From NCBI GenBank assembly GCA_027575805.1, contig JANBPU010000024.1, forward strand, positions 62,001 through 126,000: a stretch of DNA of 64,000 nucleotides, in the 5' to 3' direction. This DNA is from Mycoemilia scoparia. Taxonomy: Eukaryota; Kickxellomycota; Kickxellomycetes; Kickxellales; Kickxellaceae. The notes beneath the pieces were generated by a model. The model made no database searches. It was not told the origin of the DNA and saw only the letters and a list, made by a program, of their open reading frames with translations. Made by a program: the position numbers and the translations under genes. Shown piece after piece: positions 1 to 12,343 of this stretch (positions are counted from its first letter, which is position 1; each line of letters starts with the position of its first letter).

Positions 1-2408
1 TGCAGATCTCCATCGTCATCATCGCTGCCATCACAGACCCTGTTTTTGATGTCCTCTGTTACATTTGCTGAGTCTCAGTGGATATCCTGTGTCCCTGGAA
101 TGACACTCCATCAAGCCAGAGGAAGCTGCCAAGATTTTACAATGCAATGTATGTAGAGCCATCATTTTGATGCTGGTGGTGGTGCTGCTGCTACAGATAA
201 AACAAGTCCTAGTGAGAAAAGCAGGATGCAAGGCAAAAACGAGAACAAACCAATACTGGCATTATTAAAGTGGTTTCTCGCATTAAGGTTAATGGAAACG
301 TTATTTCAGCGCCACCTTTGAAGGGGTGTTTTCATGTGTGCCAGAGAATCTGCAGCGATAGCGCTGGTTCCTTAGCGACAGCAGCACCAGCAGGCGTAGA
401 TCTGAAGCAGGACAGGGGGATCAGTGTGTCGAGATGGGCATATGTAAAGAAGAGGATGCGTGAATAGTGCTAGTGGAGGCAGCTACTATAGAACAATGGG
501 ACGCCCAACAAGTCTAGAAAGCTGTGAGTCATTCAGTGTTGTGAGCTGCTTTTCTAAAGACGAGGTGGGAGCCATCCAGGCAGTATGGCGGCCGCCGGTT
601 GCAAACATCACACATAATCCCATAGGAGCTGCAGAAAGTGCGTCCAGACCCAACTGAGAAACCATAGGCACACACGTACGACATGAATAGCAACAAAAGG
701 CATGTATAAATAACCGCATGTGGATTACGGCAAACAAGTGCCGATGGACATGACACGGAGGCGCGAGGACCTGCCATTATGTTAGCGATGGTTATATCTT
801 TACTTTCTAGGCAAGGCGATGACGTTGTGCAAGGCGTAGTGCGTGTATGATTGTATACTCATTAGCCCATATACAGAGGAACAAGCATTGTTGGGATCAG
901 AGTCAGTTGCTGCATTGCTTTAGTTGGAAATACATCTTGCAACTTTTGAGTCCATGTAAGGTGGCCTGGCGTATCTCCAGATCGCCACCACGCCAGCTGG
1001 TCGAGGCTTGAAGAACGCATTCTGATTGTTTCCGTGTGGCAATGTAAGCAAAATCGCTTGAACTTCTCTCGGCATTATTTGGCCCTCGATACTGCACAGC
1101 AAGCACAAAGCACCTGCTTCATTAGATTCTGCTTGGCCACGCTATGAGTGCTGCAATCTTACAAACCGTGTCTCCGTCTATGAACCATCGGAGGAATGTG
1201 CCATCGTTCAGCTACAACCACCACGATGAAAATCGGCCATAGTGACTGTGGTGACAGGGCAGTCTATGATGGTAATGGAAGTCAGCGATCCGACGAGATG
1301 GATACTGGCTGATTCGACAGATATGAGGTGCTACAAATTGAAACGGCCAGCATACCTCAGGTCGGGATTTCTACAATTTAGGCTGCTAGAAGCCCCCAAA
1401 TAAATCGATCGATGATGAGAAACAATGGCCACAGTAGTCCTAACCCAACACTCTCGATAGCCTTTGGCAAACACTCGGATAGAGAGAGAAATGTGTGAAT
1501 CCCTGAAACCTATTAACCACATAGAACAATGCAGCTATTCATCCTACCTTGGATCTGTAAATAAACATACACACATACAGCCTTTTTGGCTAGGTAACTG
1601 CAGCGTCTTCAGCCAAAGATAAGTGTGTGTGTATAGCCTCGATGTTTTAGTATGATAGCCAGCCTCACACACTGCATCTCATCGCCAGTCTTGATAGGTG
1701 TGTATGTGGATGTGAACGTTGATTTGCATGCTGCTGCCTTTTTCTCTATTTCTCTTTGATGCTGCGTTAAGGAGGTCCCCTTCCTCTCACCACCACCAGC
1801 AAAAGTTTTGCCTCGAATCCCTGCTATTATCATTTACATGGCAGGAGTGAGTCAGCCTTGTAACCAGCGCCTCCAGACTCTTCTGATTGATTAGGGGCGC
1901 CAGCCATTTCCAACCCTACACGCCAGCACATCTGGTAGCCGAACACTCGCATAGAAGGCTGTTTTTCAAGATGCAGCACACCCCATCACTGAGATGTATT
2001 CTCATCCGAGATGTGCAAAGACCAAGGAGGGTTTCGTCCTATCATAGAGTAATACGCCTTTTCTCGATCTCACAGGCCTCTTGGTAGTAGCCGTGGCAGC
2101 CATTGCCTTCTGGTTCCTACCAACCATACGCCACCCCCGGACGTCGTCTTACACCATGAGCCTCCCACACGTTCTTTATAAAAGGCTCTTTATGCTCTGT
2201 GCTGCCAACGCTCTCATCATCGGAAATACTCCTAATCCCAAACTTGCATATATATACCACCTTTTCTCTTCGGGCTCCTCTTCAGTCTGCCCACTCATTC
2301 CAACTTCCATTTTCGACTTTCATCATTTGTTTTTGTGCGTGCTCCTTAGCTTTGCCACCCTTCATCCAAAAAGGATCATCTTAATCGCAAACTCTATACC
2401 CTGCAAAA
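1..2408. other. Gene-poor stretch at left edge
   Basis: I see no convincing coding region on either strand. The open frames are short, overlap one another in several frames, and lack recognisable domains. The last 250 bases hold a TATA box and a pyrimidine-rich leader that belong to the small gene starting at 2409. The extreme left could carry the end of a gene that begins outside the window, but nothing recognisable is visible. Confidence 0.5.
2177..2184 (+). promoter_or_regulatory. TATA box upstream of the metallothionein-like ORF
   Basis: A TATAAAAG sequence lies about 230 bases before the ATG at 2409. It is followed by a CT-rich stretch, as is common in highly expressed fungal genes. The pairing with this ORF is inferred from position only. 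Confidence 0.5.
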
Positions 2409-2534
2409 ATGCCTCAGTCAATGACCTACGAAAGCGCCGGTGACCTACCTGAGTGCACTGCCTGCGAGTGCACTGGAAGTACTACTCCCAGCCGTGAGTG
2501 CACCTGTTTCTTCTGTACCACTTCCAGAGGCTAG
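2409..2534 (+). CDS. Small cysteine-rich peptide, metallothionein-like
   Basis: This is a 41-residue ORF with six cysteines, at residues 16, 19, 21, 31, 33 and 36. The pattern C-x2-C-x-C-x9-C-x-C-x2-C is a mirror image about its centre. CxC and CxxC clusters in a peptide this short are the hallmark of metallothioneins, which bind Cu(I), Zn or Cd through thiolates in the cytosol. The start is the first ATG after an A-rich leader (CAAAAATGCC), downstream of a TATA box and a CT-rich tract. There is no signal peptide. One caution: a GTGAGT at about 2493 and a pyrimidine-AG at about 2525 could be read as an intron of about 35 nt, which would remove the second cluster. That is very short for a fungal intron, so I keep the intronless reading. 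Assignment to metallothionein is by motif only. Confidence 0.6.
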   Translation: MPQSMTYESAGDLPECTACECTGSTTPSRECTCFFCTTSRG

Positions 2535-2844
2535 TATGGCAATAGCTATACTGGACCCTTGGCCTGTGCTTCTCAGTCGGCTGGACGGCTACCATTGAAT
2601 CTCCTGTCTTCATCTATAACGCTTGCTCCATACTCTTGCCCACATAGCATCGCTCATATTTTCGATATACATTGATCTAGCCTTCGCGAAGTATATGCAT
2701 CGCAGCCATCAGCACCAGGTCAAGGTTCGTCCATATACCTTGATTTGCCAATATTTCGAAATAGCAGTAGTAGTAGTAATATCAGCAGTACTAATCGCAG
2801 CAGTCATCATCGCATTTTTCATCCACAATTGCCCTAACCACAAT

Positions 2845-2878
2845 ATCATCATCATCATCATCATCACCATCATCATCC
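2845..2878. repeat. (ATC)n microsatellite, imperfect
   Basis: ATC triplets run with one interruption (ACC) in intergenic DNA. Confidence 0.8.
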
Positions 2879-4122
2879 TCGCCATATTCCATCATCTCCA
2901 CGACCAATTCTCTGGCATCACATCGCCACGGCCAATCCGATTCTTCATGGTGATCGGACCACAGTGTGCCTATGTGCATGCCAATACATTCGTTTAGTTA
3001 CCATTTGTGTATTGCAACGCACAACGCCATTGCCTTATTCCTTCGTGGGTTGAATGGCAACTCTCTGTCTGCCACGCCGGCCGCTCCAATCCGTGCATTA
3101 TATCTTTTATTCCATCAAACAATAACACGTCGTATCTCTGATTATTCCCTAACCCCTTCTACTTGGCTCTCTTGTATCCAAAAACGCGAATGTGTATGTG
3201 CGCGAATGCATATTCTCGTTTACAGATTTACATAATAATCTGGACTGTCCTCTTCATATCTGTTAGTTGTTACGTATGAAGACAAAGTAATGATGCTATG
3301 GGCACTTACTTGTACACATAACATGCTAAACAAGCCTGTGAGAGTGAGAGTGAACCTTTGAAAAACCATCCTGGCGCCATTGATAGCACTAGCATTTATT
3401 ATTAGTATTATAGGCATACATATAATCTCTATTCATCCATTTATCATATTATTCATCATTATAATATTAGCTTTATAGTAACATCTACAACCCACACACA
3501 CGCACACACACTCTCTCGTGTATATGCACATTAGGAAATTTAGTAGCATTGGCCATAATGTATGTATCCCTATAGCGTCATTTTCATTTTAATCCCAGCA
3601 CAGAACCCATGTAATGGTATCAAGCACCAGGTTTTCTATAAACAAATGCAGGTGCCTGTGAATACGGTCGAGGGTATTTAAAAGGACTAACCTGCTTTTT
3701 GTACAATGTTGTGGATCGGAAGTATCTTGTTGTCGTTGAAGGCATGACCTCAGAGCGGCTATTGTGGTGGTTGGGCATGTGTATTTTCATTTATGCAGCA
3801 GCAGTACTATTCAAGGAAAATGGGAATCGGCTGATTTGATGTATATTTTGAACTGCACATATTAAAATAAAGGAAAGATGGATATAGGATGAAGAAATGT
3901 GTGGTTTGTGGATTTATTCTTTCAGTTTTGTGTGCGTGGGAGGAGGGGTTTTGTGATGTATAGCGAGCGATAGACTGTGAATATGCTAGCCAGGAAGGAA
4001 TATAGGGCGATTATGCTAGCATGCCATCTAAATAGGCAGTGCTTGATAATTTTCTCTCAATCTGGGTAAAAATTGGCTGTTTCTAACATAAAACATTTGT
4101 TATATGAGAAACTTCCAGCCCA

Positions 4123-4148
4123 CTGCTGCTGCTGCTGCTGCTGCTGCT
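4123..4148. repeat. (CTG)n microsatellite
   Basis: Eight or more CTG units occur in a row, about 50 bases before a MITE copy. It is not in a supported reading frame. Confidence 0.85.
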
Positions 4149-4200
4149 CTCTCTATATTTGTATATTTTTTCCGATACACATTTACATGATCGAGAGTAT

Positions 4201-4307
4201 ATATGGGCAATAATTTTTGAAGGGTACCTTTTGGCGGGCAAAGATTATAATAGGGACAATCCCAGTTGATTATCAAACACTCACCCTTCAAAAATTATCT
4301 CCCATAT
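4201..4307. repeat. MITE-like palindromic element, copy 1 (subfamily A, short)
   Basis: The element begins ATATGGGCAATAATTTTTGA and ends with the inverted form (ACCCTTCAAAAATTATC, then CCCATATA). The terminal inverted repeats are about 25 bases. The interior carries the subfamily A block resembling TTTTGG(C/T)... ATAATAGGG. There is no coding capacity. TA at both outer edges would fit a TA target duplication. Confidence 0.8.
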
Positions 4308-5360
4308 ATATTGATTGCTCATCTACTATAAATTATGTGCTCAGGTGTATTGGAAAGGTTCACATCACATCTAATAGAAAACGTCAATGAGAAGTCACTA
4401 CTATTTAGAATAATAAAGTGGTACTAATAGTCTTGTTCCAAGAGTTCATATTGCTCCAAAATGGGATGCGGTTTGGTTATTTCGCTGCTCTATTAACGTC
4501 TCATTATTTTGCACATGGCCCAATACAATAGTCTATAGCACAATACTAATTACCAAAATATTTACACCAAAACGCTGATGGGCTGGTTACCACCTCCAAT
4601 CCACCAGAAAACGCACTCTGCATCACCATTTGGCTCCATAGCCAGTTGAAATGGTCATCGGGTTTGTGCATTTTGCAAAGAACTTTATGCGTTGAAGTTG
4701 CTGCTAACGCAAGCTGGCATAAAGTGCTGGAGCATCCGTATTGCTATTACCATTGCAGCATTTTTATAAGCGTGAACAGTTTATCTTGAAAATGCTGTGT
4801 GGGAAAGAGTATTGGTTATATTTTCTCAAAATGCTGATAAATTGCATAGATATGTGTGGTATTGCGATGTCTGCTTAGATTCAAAGCACCTTATGTAGTT
4901 TTGGGATTATCCAAGCCGAGCAACCAAAGTAGAATGGCATGCTTACACTGCTTTGTGTAGGCCATACATATATCGAGATTCTAAAACAAAAGACTCTTGG
5001 ATATACCCAATTTCAGAAGCTATATGCAACGTGTAAGGCAAGGTTTGTGTATATACAGGAATGCGCTTCGCAGAAAGCACGCATACATACATTTGATTCT
5101 ATCATCCATAGACATTATGGCCATCTTTAGCCCTGAATGATGTCGATTTTAGAGCTATTTGCTGTTAGCTAATTATAGTATACTTACTGTATCATATAGG
5201 CCAATGGCATTGCGCCGATTTTTTATTTTTCAGTCTGGAAAGAAACATAAAAGCAACTATTTACGATTTTCCTGGTAGTAACATAAATTGAGAGTATGCA
5301 TGCTTGAGCCCTATCTTGAAGGCATGGATTATTGTCATAGAGAGGCCGAACACAAATTGG

Positions 5361-5482
5361 TAGCTATCTTCGAAGGGCTTAATGCATACTTTAGATGTCA
5401 ATGATAATATAGGCTGGCCACATGTGCATGATGAAATTGGCCTAATAGTAAAAATTAGCCCTTCAAAAATAACGATCCATAT
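5361..5482. repeat. MITE-like palindromic element, copy 2 (subfamily B)
   Basis: The left end contains CTTCGAAGGGCT and the right end AGCCCTTCAAAAATAACG followed by ATCCATATG. The interior matches copies 3 and 4 (a GATGAAATTGGCC block and an ATTGACATC-like block) rather than subfamily A, in inverse orientation. Non-coding. Confidence 0.7.
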
Positions 5483-8113
5483 GTGTGCATGCCGCGCACA
5501 GAGAAAAGGACGCCTAAATAATCAGGTAATGTAGCAGTAATGTAGCAGCACTGAAGGCCCTGTTGTTACTAATAGCAGTTCAGAACAATAGCTAGATTGA
5601 CATAAAGCTGTAGTAATAACATCGCAATTGTGGCAGCACAAAGAAACTAATGGCCGGATATATTAGTTAATCGTGCCCTCACCCCTTAATCTGAGTTTTG
5701 GAAAACAAATGGGACTTTGAAAATAGCCAGCATGCATGCTGTCTAAACATACAAAGATGGGAGCGATGCTGTTACTCGGACGTATTCATTGGATAATATC
5801 GAATGAGGAGATTCCTCGTCGCCAACCTTTGAGGCTTCAAGAAAAGTGTAAAGAAGTGGCCAAATGGGTTCCCAATTAGGGGTCATTAAAATACACACGG
5901 TTATATAAATACTCTCCATAAACGCGAGTGTGAGGAGCACACCATTGTGTTTATCAAAACACATACCGTGAAAACCCAAAAGCAGCGCGACTATTAGTTA
6001 ATACTATGGTTGTTTGTGCGTGCGAATGTAATTATTTTAAAACACAATTAGAAAATAGTAATTAGCTTGCATATCTCTGCCCCAACAGTGGTGGCCCCAT
6101 TGTCCTCCAGAAAAATACTGGAATGGAAAGTGTTGAGCTGGCAATGACGGTGTGTTTTTAATCATTGTGTTGCTAGCATTGATTGCTAACATTCATTATG
6201 CGCCTCCCCCAGTGTACAGACGCTTTGAGCTGATGCAGCCATGTGTTTACTATTTCTCTCTCTGTTCGAATGTTTATTAAGCCAGCCAAGCTGTGCTTCT
6301 GGGATGCACGCAATATTTTCTCATTTGCGTAATATTCAGCAGCCCGGGTACATTTGGAGTGTACAGGTTGCATACTGTGTTTAGCTTGGCATTCCAATTG
6401 CTGAAAGAAGTAAAATCAGCTGCAACGCGCATTTACATGACAACAACATCGGAATCAGTGTCTTTGAGACCAGCAGTGTGCCACAAAATCACATCTGGGA
6501 TGTAAAACTATCATAATCACCCATATTTAGCAACCTGTTTGTTGCTTCGCAGCACGTCCTTTTGGAGTGTCTTTTGTTAAATACCACAAGCCCACACGCT
6601 CTGTGATCATGCGATGCCAAAGTCACACCATGTCCTGAATGGACGGAGCTAATAGCATGTTTTCCACTTGAGGCACTCAAACTGGCGAATGATCTTTCAT
6701 GGAACAATGCCGATGGTCGCATGCTATCAAACTGCTTGAGGCATACTCTGGAACTTCGACAATGCTATGAGGGCCTGTCTGGCAGCCAGGTGCCCCTGGA
6801 CTGCGCTTTGCTGTCACTTTATGCTGTAATGAAACTCAAATAATTAAAGTGGCCTCAGTGTTACACGGATTGACTTGGTTGTGTGTGCTCCCTGTAGTAG
6901 CATGCTTTGCCATACATAGCCCAGCGCTGCGATTGGCCAATGTTGTTACCATATTTAGAATGTGGATGCTACGTCGTTTTAGCCTGTTTATGACGAAGGA
7001 ATATCCACAAGCTCTGCGCATCCTGACCTTTTCTGAGATCAGTGGTTTCTGTGACAACTCGGCAAAAGGACGAGCTGCCAGCCCAGGCAGCAATATTCCC
7101 GGCGTATACTGCCTATTTGCGTCAGCACCGGCTTGGCTCTAAGTATTGAATGCCTGTCCGCTGCTGCAGTGTGGCGTTTGTCTTCATCCGAGTCATGCTT
7201 GGTGGATGCCTGACTGGATATGTGCAGGATTAGTGTATGTATACGTCTGCAAGCCTGTCTGACAGGAACCCCAGACCATCTAACCAATATCATAAATGTT
7301 TCAAAGAAAATTGGCAGTTCTCATTGCCATACACTGTGTCCTATTCGTTATATTTTATATGATGGCCCACTCTCATTCCTGACCTCACTCAGTACAAAAC
7401 CCATTTGCTCACTGGGGCATAGATGAATCAGCTGTTGGTTAGAGTAGCTTGGTCTATTGATTTCCTAGCCCCTAGAGCGTATTCTGTGTTTGGAGGTGGC
7501 CTCTCCTTCATTTTCCCTCTCTCTTACCTGTCCTGGAAGATTGCTTTGGCTTGAGAGGCTCCGCCAATTCTGGCCGGAAGTATTTTGTCCTTACATCACA
7601 CACGCACACACAGTAGCCTTGGAGGAACCCCTCCCGGTCATAGCCCACTGATAGCCTACTCACGACTACGTGTAAGGTATGCAATACACTCACTTTCTCT
7701 CTGAACATTCTGTTTGGGTAGTGCGGTTTTTTATTAGTGTTATGCCTGATATTTTCTATAGACCAGTTCCTTCCCCTGCAACTGCCTTCACACCTTGTGT
7801 GCGCTTTGTGGCCCCTATAATACACGCTGTCAGCTGCACCTGACTGATCGCAACAAATATAAACACTAACACAGCACCACTCCTCTCTCTCACAGGTTGC
7901 TGCTGTAATTCCTAACCACGCCACTGCCGTACTTTTATGCCCTTTTCATAATCTCTCCATCACCCTCACTTCAGATATTGTCACGCTTCCTTTTTCTGCA
8001 TCGATTAAACTTTCCTTTGCCCCTTCCTTTCTTACCTTCTAGCAGTTTAGTTTCCACTATTTTGATCAATTTAGCATTGCACTTTCTATCGCTGAACCTG
8101 TTTGGCCCACACA

Positions 8114-11100
8114 ATGAATCAAGGCCCTAACTCTCCGCATAATGATGCGGATCCTGCCAAAGCGGATGTAGGCAATGAGCAACAGGTGAGTAATAAATAT
8201 GCATTTGCGCTTATGTCTTGCTATTATCAATTTGCTTTCTCTTGCCTCTTTAATGTATCAAGATCGAGATCTGGTCATACTTCTCGTTTAAGCATTCAAC
8301 ACAAAATCTACTCATACTTGCATATATTCACAACCAATTCGCATTCATTACACATACTCCTTCCCACGCACACACACTCACAGAGAGAGAGAAAGGCGGG
8401 CTCCTTCTTCTTACCCCATGACATTTCCCACATTCATTATCTTGTATTGCCCAGGGGAAGCCTATATATGTGCCTTGATTTAATAGCCTGACTTTAGACA
8501 TCTCATATACTTTTTATTGGATACATCCCTCCTACCTGCATACAGTATATGGTTTAACATTATCATGTACTTGGTATAATAAGGCCCATGTGCTGATTGC
8601 AGGCTCGTTATATGAGCTACCTCCTTATCCCTCGCCACACAACAGTGGCATTTCTTTCTTGCTGGAGCAATACAACTCCATGATGCCCCAACACTACAAT
8701 CACCATCATCAATACTGAATGGCCGTCACTGTTGCTCCTTCCATTTGACCCTCAAAAGAGCTTTTTTTCTCCTCTAATTACTACCAATTCTCACCATATA
8801 TCACTCAACCCTAAAACAACTGTCACTTGCCTCTCCCAAAGCTACTCATACACTGAGTCCCATTCAACATTCCAATGAGGAAAATGACTCTGTGGAGACC
8901 ATATGTAAACAATTGGTATTGGCCCATGTGTAAACAATGTTCTCTGTGCTACAATAAAGCCTAAACGAACAGATACACATACACATACACACGCCATCCT
9001 CATCAAAAGCGATCTAGGATCAAAGCACATGGTCGGTCATTACTGTACTGCCTTTACTGCTGGTTCAAAATTGTCGCGTGTGATTTCGCCATGAAATTGC
9101 TGTGGCACTGTCATCTTCCCATCATTGATAACAATATATGCATTTCTAGCATTTTTGGGCGGAGCTTGGGTGCTCCAATTGGAGCGCATTTGGTGTTACT
9201 AACATGCATCAGGGCTATCGTTATAGTATTCAAAATGACATGTCAATGCTGATTGATTTTTCCCCTTTTCTTTTTCTGTAGCAAGATACAGTAAGCGATC
9301 AAAGTGCATTTCAAAGGCCAAGGCCGAGCGATAGCGCAGCGAGCTCATACTATCCCCACCGCCGATGGTCTGTTAGCGAAGCGAACCCCTCAGCGACCAG
9401 ACCTGCGGCTATGCATAGCCTATACCCAAGGGGGCCAACATTTGGTGATGCTGAAGTTTCCCAAGATAGTCGCTCTAGGCATTCCAATGTATCCTCCACT
9501 AGCATAGTTGGTAGCAGTACCTGCAGTGCAGATACTGGTAATGAGCTTCCACAGCAACCAGCATCTACAGCAGCCCTTGCCCAGGATCAGAGAAACAGTG
9601 ATGCTAGAGGTATCCTCAATATTCGAGCCCCGGATAATGCACAAACCACTGGGGAAGGCGACCCTGCTACCATCTACACAAGGCAGCCTTCCCACCAGCG
9701 TGCTCCCTCTAGCATTGACATTCCGCCTCGTCCCTCATCGGCACCTTACTTGAATGATCAGCGTGTTGCTGTTCGCCTAGCAGTTCATCCTCAAGACCAC
9801 CAAGGCGCATACATTATCCCTATATATCAACCCGGAGTCCGCACTCGTTTTATTGCTTCCTCCAGAAGTCCACATTTCTTTGCTCCTTCGCACCACCACC
9901 TAATGGCTGACCAAAACAATCCTAATTACCCGTATCAATACTATTCTAATTACCCTAACCCTTATGCATCACAACATAGCTCAAGGCCTTCCTCTAGGTC
10001 AAGCTTTCAAACCTGGCGCTTCACTCAAAACCCCCAACCACCCAGTAGACCATCGTCTCAAAGCCAGCTTCCAATAAGCAGAAACTATTCTACACATATT
10101 TTCTCTGTAACTCCCTCACGGCCGTCTTCATCTCATAGCACGACCTCACAATACCAGCCTCCTTCAAGACCCATGTCCCAGCATAGCTATTCCCAGGCAT
10201 ACCAGCAACAACAACAACAACAGCAGCAACAACAACAGCAACAGCAACCACTCCATACCTACTATTATCAGCAGCAACATCAATCCCGACCAGTATCGCA
10301 ACAAAGCTATACACAAGGGTATCAGCCACAGCAGTACGGCTACCCAAATTCCTATGCGGCTAGCAGTAACACATCAAGACCAACTTCTAGGCTAGCTTAT
10401 GGTGGCTATACCGGTGGGTCAGCGTCAACTTCACACATATCCCTACCAAGACCACAGTCTAGCAGCAGCCGACACTATTCGGACTACGATGATAAGGGCA
10501 AGGCCCTTGACAAAAGCGACGACGACGACGACGACGACGATAGTACCAGGAGCGGTCGCAAGAAGGCTAGACAGGAAAATGATGCAGAAAAGCGAGCACG
10601 GAACGCCGCTGCTGCCGCCCGAATGCGTGAGCGTCAGCGCAGGAGAATAGACGCCCTTACTGCCCGTAGAGACAAGTATATGGCACTGTCCAACCAACTT
10701 GAAGGCGAGCTAAGCAGACTTGGCGAAGTCAATGCCATCGACGAACGGCGCAAGCAGCGCAGCGATGGAGGATATGGTGAGGACGCTCTAAGTGTTGGTA
10801 AGTTTGGTTTTTCAAATAACTCTATTCATCAAAATTTTCAGTATGCATGTTGGGGTTGCTTGAAATATATTGGCCAAATGCTATTCCAGTCTGCTTTTAC
10901 ACATTGCGGGCATATTACTGACAAGGATCGGGTAGATCGAAAGAGAGAGAGAGAGGGGGGATAGTTCAACACTGCTTTTACCATGATATGTTCCACACCA
11001 GACATATTTCTTGCCATCAATCCACTATTCAAGGGCCACCCCAAGGAATATAACCTTTGTGTCTGGCATATATGCCCTACAGGTTTGGGCCATTAACAGA

Positions 11101-12343
11101 ACCTTTAAAGTAATGATGGTGCCACCTCGTGGGAGATCTCTGGAGACGTCAATAAACATATCATGGCATCTCATGCAGAATTTCTATGTTGGCGTGAGCT
11201 TTTCTTGCTACGATCACATCTTTAAAACAAATTGGCACAACTACAAGCCTGTTGCTAATTTATGAATTTCATTGTCGAAGAGCACAGTGAATGACATTGC
11301 TACGATATAAGCACCACTGAGCAAACGTTTAGCTTGATTATGCTCTTATCTATTTTTATCCACATTCCATTATTCTGCAGTTCCTTAATTCTGACCATTT
11401 AAAATGGCCGTCTCCAACTCGTATTGGCTGATAGAACAATGTCTCTTGCTATTAAGGAATGAAGAGCTGGACACGTATCCCTCATTTCACACTGACTCAT
11501 ACTATTAAGGGATTCTCTGTACTACATTGGGCCACACCGTAACCCATAATAGTGGTAGTCTAACAAGTGTTTTGATCTGACGGCCCCTCCAAAGCGCCCT
11601 CTCTCTCTGTGTCATCTGTCAGACTGGCTAGCCAGCTTTCAACCATGTATATCCACACAGCATACAAAAAAATTCGAAGCCAACAATGTTACATCTGTTG
11701 ATGAGCAAGCACTAAAAGACAATATAAGTAATGAAACCGACTAATCAACTATTCTACTTGACCTGGTTTACGTAGAGGGGCAAAATGTAGTCGAAGAACT
11801 CAGCAGGACGGTGACCTATATCGATGAGCTGCAATATCATGTAAGTACTAACTTGCTCTATAAAATACTTGAAAGCTTGATAAATACCCTGTTGCTAACA
11901 CTAATAAACTGACCAATGCACAACCACATTAGCTCAGGCGCTTGAAAGATGCCGAGGAGAGTGGCCAGATTGATTCTGATTTCCAGAGAAAACTTGAGGA
12001 AGAAGATTGTGACTATGATTCCAGCGAAGATCTGGCCGACTATGTAGACCCAGATACCGGCCATGAGCTTGATCCCCAACCATCAACATCGTATGCTCAT
12101 CAGCGGTTCCAAAGCCCTTCGAGCAGCGACACTGAGACCAGCAATGAACATGGTCAATACGGAAACAAAGAGTCAAGCAGCCCAGAGGGCAGTACGAGAT
12201 ATGCTAGCCATGATTACAACCTGGACAAAAATAATGATAGAGATATCATATTTAAAAATAATGACAATAATGATAACGACGACAACGACTATTCCTCAAA
12301 CCATCATTGGGACTACTACAATGCTTTCAATCATTGGAGTTAA
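8114..12343 (+). CDS. Basic-region transcription factor (bHLH-like, bZIP alternative) with prion-like N-terminus
   Basis: Four exons join in frame: 8114-8185, 9282-10797, 11776-11840 and 11933-12343, giving 687 aa. All three introns are GT-AG; the first (about 1.1 kb) and second (about 1 kb) are long for this window. Residues about 180-400 are low complexity, with a polyglutamine run, Tyr/Ser/Gln-rich segments and six SRPxS repeats. An acidic Asp run precedes a basic region (Asn465 to Arg479) containing the ERQRRR motif that fits the bHLH E-R-x-R-R signature. Exon 3 supplies an amphipathic segment ending YIDELQ, typical of bHLH helix 2, and it continues into exon 4 as LRRL, like a short zipper. 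The loop between helices would be long. The N-x7-R spacing also resembles a bZIP basic region, so class assignment is not certain. The role is inferred to be nuclear DNA binding; the target is unknown. The C-terminus is Asp/Asn-rich. Confidence 0.75.

Larger units (their letters stand above)
2535..8113. other. Long gene-free intergenic region
   Basis: No gene is supported in these 5.6 kb. The stretch contains an (ATC)n tract, a (CTG)n tract and two MITE-like palindromes, annotated separately. Open frames are short and without domain signals. The final few hundred bases are CT-rich and probably form the promoter and leader of the transcription-factor gene starting at 8114. Confidence 0.5.

Noticed and set aside
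2081..2443. 120-codon ORF overlapping the metallothionein-like gene
   Set aside because: It has a hydrophobic, low-complexity composition and covers the TATA box and leader of the smaller, better-supported gene.
2490..2525. Possible 35-nt intron inside the cysteine-rich ORF
   Set aside because: Far below the normal minimum intron length; the intronless frame gives the symmetric cysteine pattern.
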